This document shows positions 13,695-18,705 of a DNA stretch of 18,705 nucleotides, in pieces; position 1 is the stretch's first letter; the number at the start of each line of letters is the position of its first letter. The notes under the pieces were generated by a model. That model was given only the letters and a program-made list of their open reading frames with translations, ran no database searches and had not been told where the DNA came from. The DNA lies in NCBI GenBank assembly GCA_934463345.1, contig CAKSJL010000034.1, positions 1 to 18,705 on the forward strand, in the 5' to 3' direction. The DNA comes from an uncultured Oscillospiraceae bacterium. GTDB taxonomy: Bacteria; Bacillota; Clostridia; Oscillospirales; Ruminococcaceae. Position numbers and translations under genes: made by a program.

Positions 13695-15173
13695 ATGATG
13701 AAAATACAGGAGGAAGCGGCACGATGTCTGCTCTGTGCGGATGCTGAATGCACAAAGGCTTGTCCGCAGGAATTTGATCCGGCAAGGAGTATCAGAGCTG
13801 TCCGGTTTGAAAACAGCAGGGCTGCTGCAGGATTTGTCAATAAGGAAATTTGTGCAGACTGTGGCGGAAAATGTGAAAATTCCTGCATTCATTATGATTT
13901 TCCCGTTCGTATAAGGGAGTTGATAGCTCAGCTCCCTGAAGCGAAGGAATATAAGGAGGAAGCAGACCTTTCAGTAGACTTCTGCGGGGTTCACTGCGAA
14001 AATCCTTTTTTCCTTTCATCCTCAATTGTTGCCGGTGATTATGATATGTGCGCAAGAGCGCTTGAAGCCGGCTGGGGAGGAGTTGTGTTCAAGACTGTTG
14101 GTTTTCTGAAGCCTGAGGAGGTTTCTCCGAGGTTCGGGGCAATGGGTAAGGAGGGAACGCCGTTTGTCGGATTTAAAAATCTGGAGCAGATCTCCGAACA
14201 TGACCTTTCATATAACCTTGAGGTTTTCAGAAAGCTAAAGAAAAATTATCCGGACAAGGTTCTGATAGCCTCGATAATGGGGCAGACAGACGAGGAGTGG
14301 AGAAAGCTTTCAGAGCTTGTTACAGAGGCAGGAGCAGATATTATTGAATGTAATTTCAGCTGTCCGCAGATGGCTGAAAAGGGACTTGGCTCTGATGTCG
14401 GTCAGAATCCTGATCTGGTTCACAGATATACAGAGCTTGTAAAATCCGCAACGCATGTTCCGGTTCTTGCAAAAATGACTCCTAACATAGGAAACATGGA
14501 AGTGCCGGCAATGGCTGCTGCTGAGGGCGGTGCAGACGGAATTGCGGCAATCAATACGATAAAATGCATTCTGGGGGTAGATACCAGTACGCTCGAAAGC
14601 TATCCTTCAATCGGAGGAAAATGTGCAGTTTCCGGATATTCCGGAAAAGCCGTAAAGCCGATTGCGTTGAGATTTATTTATGATCTTGCAAACTGCAAGG
14701 CACTTGGAAATCTGGAACTCAGCGGCATTGGAGGAATTGAAACCTGGCATGATGCACTGGAATTTATTCTTTTAGGCTGCCGCAATATTCAGATTACAAC
14801 GGCGGTCATGCAGTACGGCTACCGCATAATTGAAGATATTATTTCGGGAACAAAGGCGTATATGGCGGAGCATAATGTAAAAAGTATTTCTGAGCTTGTC
14901 GGAGCTGCTCTTGAAAATATTGTTCCGGCAGACATGCTTGATCGTTCAACGGTCGTTTATCCGAAGTTTGACCATAAAAAATGTATCGGCTGCGGAAGAT
15001 GTGTAATTTCGTGCAGCGACGGCGGACATCAGGCGCTTGAAATAAATCAGACGGCAAAAAAAGCTGTTTTGCATGCAAAAAAATGTGTTGGCTGTCATTT
15101 GTGCGTTCTTGTTTGTCCGACAGGTGCAGTAACAGGAGAGAACAGAAGAATTTCCAAACCATGTATGAGCTGA
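13695..15173 (+). CDS. preA: PreA-like dihydropyrimidine dehydrogenase with extra N-terminal Fe-S domain
   Basis: This protein should reduce uracil/thymine to the dihydro forms. Residues about 90-390 are the FMN barrel, closely resembling E. coli PreA: CGV..NPFFLSSS, GWGGVVFKTVGF, ECNFSCPQ (Cys223), GSDVGQNPDLV, LAKMTPNIG, SGYSGKAVKPIALRFI, SGIGGIETW. The C-terminal ferredoxin domain has two CxxCxxCxxxC motifs (Cys430-440, Cys464-474). Unusually, residues 1-85 look like the N-terminal Fe-S segment of PreT: C11xxC14xxxxC19xxxC23 followed by C53, C56, C60, C64. PreT's FAD and NAD(P)H domains are absent and no preT lies in the window. ATG 13695 is chosen because AAGGAGG (13679-13685) is then 9 nt away; the in-frame GTG at 13686 abuts that site. 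Confidence 0.92.
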   Translation: MMKIQEEAARCLLCADAECTKACPQEFDPARSIRAVRFENSRAAAGFVNKEICADCGGKCENSCIHYDFPVRIRELIAQLPEAKEYKEEADLSVDFCGVHCENPFFLSSSIVAGDYDMCARALEAGWGGVVFKTVGFLKPEEVSPRFGAMGKEGTPFVGFKNLEQISEHDLSYNLEVFRKLKKNYPDKVLIASIMGQTDEEWRKLSELVTEAGADIIECNFSCPQMAEKGLGSDVGQNPDLVHRYTELVKSATHVPVLAKMTPNIGNMEVPAMAAAEGGADGIAAINTIKCILGVDTSTLESYPSIGGKCAVSGYSGKAVKPIALRFIYDLANCKALGNLELSGIGGIETWHDALEFILLGCRNIQITTAVMQYGYRIIEDIISGTKAYMAEHNVKSISELVGAALENIVPADMLDRSTVVYPKFDHKKCIGCGRCVISCSDGGHQALEINQTAKKAVLHAKKCVGCHLCVLVCPTGAVTGENRRISKPCMS

Positions 15174-15183
15174 GGTGATTGTT

Positions 15184-16371
15184 ATGGCAATTTCGCTGTC
15201 ACAGCTTTGTGCCAATTCAGAAGAGAAATATTCCATGAGATTAATGGCAGGAAGTGCAGGACTTGAAAATTCAGTCCGCTGGGTGCATATCGTTGAGGAC
15301 AGCGAGGTGCCTGATTTCCTCCATGGAAACGAGCTTATTTTTACTACTGGTATAGGACACAGCGGAAACGAATGGCTGATAGATTTTACATCGAGCCTTA
15401 AAGAGAGGGGAGCAGTAGGGCTGATAGTGAACATAGGGCCTTACATATCAGCAGTTCCGCCGCAGGTTATTGTTTTCTGCGAACAGAATTCATTTCCGCT
15501 GTTTACAATACCCTGGACTACGAGAATAATAGACATGTCCTATGATTTCTGCCGCAGCATTATTGCAAACGAAAAGCGTGAAAATACAATTGCCGATTCG
15601 TTCAGGGCAATAATCCGAAGTCCGGACAGCGTAAAAGAATATCTTCCGGTTTTCACAAAATCAGGATTTGGTGAAAACAGCAGATATACGATAATTTCCA
15701 TTATGGTTGAGAAAGGCGGCTTTCCGGCAACACAGACAGTTGTCAGAAATACTGATATGGTGCTCTGGAAAACGCTCAAGCATTCAAAATTTCATTCAAC
15801 TATTTTTATGAATGAGGGTGCTCTGACAGCTGTACGCCAGAACTGCACAGACGGTGATATATATTCGTTCTGTGAGCTACTGAAGCCTATTGCCGAGAAT
15901 AACGATGATGTGAAAATTTACATCGGCGTTTCGGAGACGGCTGAGGGGCTTGGAAAAATATCATACGCATACAGCCAGTCAAGGGCTGCACTTCTCACAA
16001 GCCGCATAAACGGCAAAGAGCCGATATTTTATCGTGACATCGGAATGATGAAGCTTATTTGTGGTGTAGGTGACAGAAGAATATTAAAGGAATTTGCTGA
16101 TGAGTATATTGGTACGCTTGAAAAATATGATGCTGAAAAAAACAGCGGCTACTCTGAAACGCTTAAAATATATCTTCAGAAAAACGGAAGTGTAAATGCC
16201 GTTGCAGAGGAAACAGGAGTTCACCGCAATACTGTAAACGGTAAAATCAAGAACATAAGAAAGATGCTCGGCGTTGAGTTGAACGCTGAGGACAGAAGTA
16301 TGCTGATGCTTGCATATCTGATAAAGGATGTGCTTGATATATATAACAAAGACGGAGGGAATTTGCTATGA
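15184..16371 (+). CDS. PucR-family transcriptional regulator
   Basis: This 395-residue regulator resembles PucR, the activator/repressor family of purine, pyrimidine and amino-acid catabolic genes. The N-terminal PucR ligand-sensing domain (about 1-120) includes GLENSVRWVHIVEDSEVPDFLHGNELIFTTG. A central GGDEF-like, non-catalytic region follows. The C-terminal helix-turn-helix carries the pattern LKIYLQKNGSVNAVAEETGVHRNTVN..I..IR. ATG 15184 is chosen because GAGGTG (15172-15177) is 6 nt upstream; the in-frame GTG 15175 lies inside that site. The ribosome binding site overlaps the preA stop, and the stop overlaps the next ATG (ATGA, 16368-16371), so it is translationally coupled on both sides. 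It probably controls this operon in response to a pathway metabolite. Confidence 0.9.
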   Translation: MAISLSQLCANSEEKYSMRLMAGSAGLENSVRWVHIVEDSEVPDFLHGNELIFTTGIGHSGNEWLIDFTSSLKERGAVGLIVNIGPYISAVPPQVIVFCEQNSFPLFTIPWTTRIIDMSYDFCRSIIANEKRENTIADSFRAIIRSPDSVKEYLPVFTKSGFGENSRYTIISIMVEKGGFPATQTVVRNTDMVLWKTLKHSKFHSTIFMNEGALTAVRQNCTDGDIYSFCELLKPIAENNDDVKIYIGVSETAEGLGKISYAYSQSRAALLTSRINGKEPIFYRDIGMMKLICGVGDRRILKEFADEYIGTLEKYDAEKNSGYSETLKIYLQKNGSVNAVAEETGVHRNTVNGKIKNIRKMLGVELNAEDRSMLMLAYLIKDVLDIYNKDGGNLL

Positions 16372-17696
16372 GCGCTGAATCAATTAAATATAACCACTGT
16401 ACATATAACCTGCAGTCATGGTCAAAACAGAAAGGACTTGATCCGCTGCCGATTGAAAAGGCAGAAGGCATATACATGTGGGATTTTGACGGAAACAGAT
16501 ACACTGACATGTCATCCCAGCTTGTAAACCTGAATGTTGGTCATGGCAACAGGAAAATTATAGATGCCATTAAGGAACAGGCAGAAAAGTACTGTTATCT
16601 TTCACCGGCATACGGAAGCGAGCCGAGAGGTGAACTTGCAAAGAGAATCATTGAACTTATGCCTGATAATATGGGAAAGGTGTTCTTTACAAACGGTGGT
16701 GCGGACGCAAATGAGAATGCGGTTAAGATTGCAAGAATGTATACAGGTCGTCCTAAGGTATTTTCACGTTACCGCAGCTATCATGGTTCTACATTCGGTG
16801 CAGGTACTTTGACAGGCGAACCAAGACGTCAGGCTCTTGAACCGGGTGTTCCGGGATTTGTGAAATTCTTTGACCCTTATGTTTATCGTGAAAAGATCAG
16901 ATTTGCTTCAGAAAAAGAAGCATCGGAGTATTACGTTTCAAAGCTTCGTGAACAGGTAATTTACGAAGGCGCTGAAACAGTAGCAGCGATTGTCATGGAA
17001 ACAATTACAGGCTCAAACGGCGTTATTATTCCGCCTGAGGGTTATCTGGAAGGCGTAAGAAAAATATGCGACGAATTCGGAATCATGATGATATGCGATG
17101 AAGTAATGGCAGGTTTCGGACGTACCGGAAAGATGTTCGCATTTGAAAACTTTGGCGTAAAACCGGATATAGTAAGCTTTGCAAAGGGAGTTACATGCGG
17201 ATATGTTCAGCTGGGCGGCGTTGCTGTAAGCAAGAAGATTGCTGAGTATTTTGACGATCACGTTTTATCCTGCGGACTTACCTACAGCGGTCATCCTCTT
17301 GCATGTGCAGCCGGTGTTGCGTGTCTTGATTTTTACAAGGAATCCGGTATCCTTGAAAATGTAAATAAATCCGGCAAGGTTCTGGGCGAATGCCTGGAGG
17401 AGCTGAAAGCAAAGCATGAAAGCGTCGGAGATGTAAGATATATAGGACTCTTTTCAGCAATAGAGCTTGTAAAGGACAGAGAAACAAGAGAGCCACTTGT
17501 TGAATACGGAAAAGATCCGGAAGGAAAGATGAAGAAGCTTATCGGGCTGCTTAAAAAGAAAGGATTTATGACATATTCGCATGAAAATATGATTCTTATT
17601 TCACCTCCGCTTATTATCACCCCAGAACAGGTTCGTGAAGAAATGGCAAAGGTTGATGATGTGCTGAGCGAGGCGGATAAGATGGCTGTGGAGTAA
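16368..17696 (+). CDS. Class III PLP aminotransferase, likely beta-alanine transaminase
   Basis: This 442-residue fold-type I pyridoxal-phosphate enzyme belongs to the omega-aminotransferase group. Visible landmarks are FFTNGGADANENAVKIAR (PLP phosphate region), YHGSTFGA, ICDEVMAGFGRTG with D244 for the pyridine nitrogen, FAKGVTCGY with the Schiff-base K273, and LTYSGHPLACAAG. It resembles beta-alanine/taurine/omega-amino acid:pyruvate transaminases. Given the neighbours, it most likely converts beta-alanine (or beta-aminoisobutyrate) to malonate semialdehyde (or its methyl derivative), the last step of reductive pyrimidine breakdown. The amino acceptor cannot be told from sequence. It overlaps the regulator gene by 4 bp. 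Confidence 0.88.
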   Translation: MSAESIKYNHCTYNLQSWSKQKGLDPLPIEKAEGIYMWDFDGNRYTDMSSQLVNLNVGHGNRKIIDAIKEQAEKYCYLSPAYGSEPRGELAKRIIELMPDNMGKVFFTNGGADANENAVKIARMYTGRPKVFSRYRSYHGSTFGAGTLTGEPRRQALEPGVPGFVKFFDPYVYREKIRFASEKEASEYYVSKLREQVIYEGAETVAAIVMETITGSNGVIIPPEGYLEGVRKICDEFGIMMICDEVMAGFGRTGKMFAFENFGVKPDIVSFAKGVTCGYVQLGGVAVSKKIAEYFDDHVLSCGLTYSGHPLACAAGVACLDFYKESGILENVNKSGKVLGECLEELKAKHESVGDVRYIGLFSAIELVKDRETREPLVEYGKDPEGKMKKLIGLLKKKGFMTYSHENMILISPPLIITPEQVREEMAKVDDVLSEADKMAVE

Positions 17697-17712
17697 TGAA
17701 AGGAAAATAAAA

Positions 17713-18114
17713 ATGGCAAGGAGCAATCATTACACAAATGCTGTTGAGTGCAGATTGTCGGATATTGTGACTCCGGAAAAGTTCAGAACGGTTTTGTATG
17801 AGCAGTTTAAGCTGCCATGCGGAATAACAGAGATCCCTGCGGAAATATCGCTTAAACCGGAAACAGTAAAGAAGCTGAGCTTTCCGGTTCCCTCCGACGG
17901 AATGCTTTACGGATTTGCAAGGATAAAGCCGTTTGTCAGACAGAAATTTGACACATCGGAAGCAAAGATATATATCAATGACTGGGATGACAGGTTTGTA
18001 CTGGTCTTTGATCTTAGAGGCAAGGGTGAAACAGCGTTTTATATTACAGCTTCGGAGGTTGTAAAGCTGCTTGAGGGCTGTTGTCGTGTACCAGAGCAGG
18101 CTTCAGTAAAATAA
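17713..18114 (+). CDS. Unrecognised 133-residue protein in the pyrimidine operon
   Basis: I do not recognise this protein. It is 133 residues, soluble, with no signal peptide or membrane segment, and contains a mix of predicted strands and helices. Notable patches are LSDIVTPEKFRTVLYEQF, FPVPSDGMLYGFARIKPF, YINDWDDRFVLVFDL and ITASEVVKLLEG. Four cysteines are present but not in a clear metal-binding pattern. AAAGGA at 17699-17704 precedes the ATG with 8-nt spacing, 16 bp after the aminotransferase. Codon use and spacing match the neighbours, so it is probably real. Its place between two catabolic enzymes suggests an accessory or enzyme role in the pathway. Confidence 0.75.
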   Translation: MARSNHYTNAVECRLSDIVTPEKFRTVLYEQFKLPCGITEIPAEISLKPETVKKLSFPVPSDGMLYGFARIKPFVRQKFDTSEAKIYINDWDDRFVLVFDLRGKGETAFYITASEVVKLLEGCCRVPEQASVK

Positions 18115-18238
18115 AAGTCCGTCCGGACAGGCAATTACTTCTCAAATAATCAATCGTTGGAGCAATATAAAAAACGGCAGACGTCTGATCCTGAATAATA
18201 AATGTACGGCGCTGTCACAGAATGAAAGGATGATTAAT
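18115..18238 (+). other. Intergenic gap with short palindromes
   Basis: This 124-bp gap is long for the operon. It contains the palindromes GTCCGGAC (18121 region) and CAGACGTCTG (18178-18187). I see no terminator (no T-run after a stem), no good promoter and no small gene. AAAGGA at 18225-18230 is the ribosome binding site of the next gene. Differential expression or mRNA processing is possible. Confidence 0.4.
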
Positions 18239-18705
18239 ATGCTGGCATGCAGTGAAAAAAGAATGGAAGACAAGATAAAGACATTCAGCAAATTCGGAGA
18301 CGCTGGTCATGGCGGAATCACAAGATATTCCCTTTCTCCGGAAGCTGTTATGGCGAGAAATGAATTCAGAAAGCGCATGGAAGCAATCGGCGCTGTGATT
18401 GAAATAGATGATGTTGCCAATATGTACGCTACGATTCCGGGAAGTGATCCGGATGCAAAAAGGATCGTAATGGCTTCACACTGCGATTCAGTCAAGAACG
18501 GAGGCAACTATGACGGAATACTTGGCGTTATGAGCGCTATGGAGGTTCTGGAAACTGTAGTAAATGAAAAAATCCCTCATAAACATCCTCTGACAGCTAT
18601 GATATGGACAAACGAGGAGGGTTCACTTTATCCTCCGGCAATGATGTGTTCCGGAATTGTCTGCTATGATTATCTTCCTGAAGATATCCGAAGCAAATTT
18701 AAATA
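18239..18705 (+). CDS. M20 N-carbamoyl-amino-acid amidohydrolase, likely beta-ureidopropionase (3' end missing)
   Basis: These are the first 155 residues of a larger enzyme, open to the window edge; the usual length is about 400. It belongs to the M20/M28-like amidohydrolases that include beta-ureidopropionase, L-carbamoylase and allantoate amidohydrolase. Visible hallmarks are GGITRYSLSPEA (start of the catalytic fold), the metal ligand H81 in MASHCDSVKNGG, the bridging D92 in GNYDGILGV, and E126/E127 in WTNEEGSLYPPAMMCSG. In this operon it should hydrolyse N-carbamoyl-beta-alanine to beta-alanine, CO2 and ammonia, between the hydantoinase and aminotransferase steps. The ATG at 18239 follows AAAGGA with 8-nt spacing. 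Confidence 0.88.
   Translation, partial: MLACSEKRMEDKIKTFSKFGDAGHGGITRYSLSPEAVMARNEFRKRMEAIGAVIEIDDVANMYATIPGSDPDAKRIVMASHCDSVKNGGNYDGILGVMSAMEVLETVVNEKIPHKHPLTAMIWTNEEGSLYPPAMMCSGIVCYDYLPEDIRSKFK

Noticed and set aside
18166..18171. Internal promoter -10 (TATAAA) before the amidohydrolase
   Set aside because: No acceptable -35 hexamer lies 16-18 bp upstream.
1..18705. CRISPR arrays, tRNA or rRNA genes, insertion sequences, att sites
   Set aside because: No regularly spaced repeats, no tRNA-like cloverleaf, no transposase or integrase sequence and no terminal inverted repeats were seen.

Overview
The window looks like a chromosomal segment of a low-to-moderate GC, anaerobic, flagellated Firmicute (Clostridia, possibly Oscillospiraceae/Ruminococcaceae). 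The grounds are consensus sigma-A promoters, strong AGGAGG ribosome binding sites, Firmicute-style CheA/CheW/FliG sequences, lipoprotein signal peptides and iron-sulfur-rich anaerobic enzymes. I cannot name the species. All confident genes but one lie on the + strand.

Region 1 (1-7299) is a chemotaxis operon. Two tandem near-perfect sigma-A promoters precede fliG, followed closely by cheA, cheW, cheR, cheB, a second cheW and a zinc/manganese-type ABC ATPase with no visible permease or binding protein. A strong intrinsic terminator closes the unit.

Region 2 (7300-8350) is a small divergent module. A membrane-anchored protein resembling DUF6591 is on the - strand and an XRE-type repressor is on the + strand. 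They share an intergenic region with a perfect 10-bp inverted repeat overlapping the promoter elements.

Region 3 (8350-18705, running off the end) is a catabolic operon for pyrimidine bases or a close relative such as hydantoins. A regulatory region holds repeated ATGTGCT half-sites, a palindrome, direct repeats, an extended -10 promoter and a 17-bp terminator hairpin lying BEFORE the first gene, i.e. a likely attenuator. Then come a NitT/TauT-type ABC importer (ATPase, two permeases, lipoprotein binding protein), a dihydropyrimidinase/hydantoinase, a PreA-like dihydropyrimidine dehydrogenase, a PucR-family regulator, a class III aminotransferase, an unrecognised 133-residue protein and the start of an M20 N-carbamoyl-amino-acid amidohydrolase. 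In order of chemistry this gives uracil/thymine import, reduction, ring opening, N-carbamoyl-beta-alanine hydrolysis and beta-alanine transamination.

Two proteins stand out. The binding protein appears to be a natural circular permutation: its second lobe comes first, right after the lipoprotein signal, and the canonical N-terminal lobe comes last. The PreA homologue carries the N-terminal iron-sulfur segment normally found on PreT, but the FAD and NAD(P)H domains that normally follow that segment are absent, so its electron donor is unclear.
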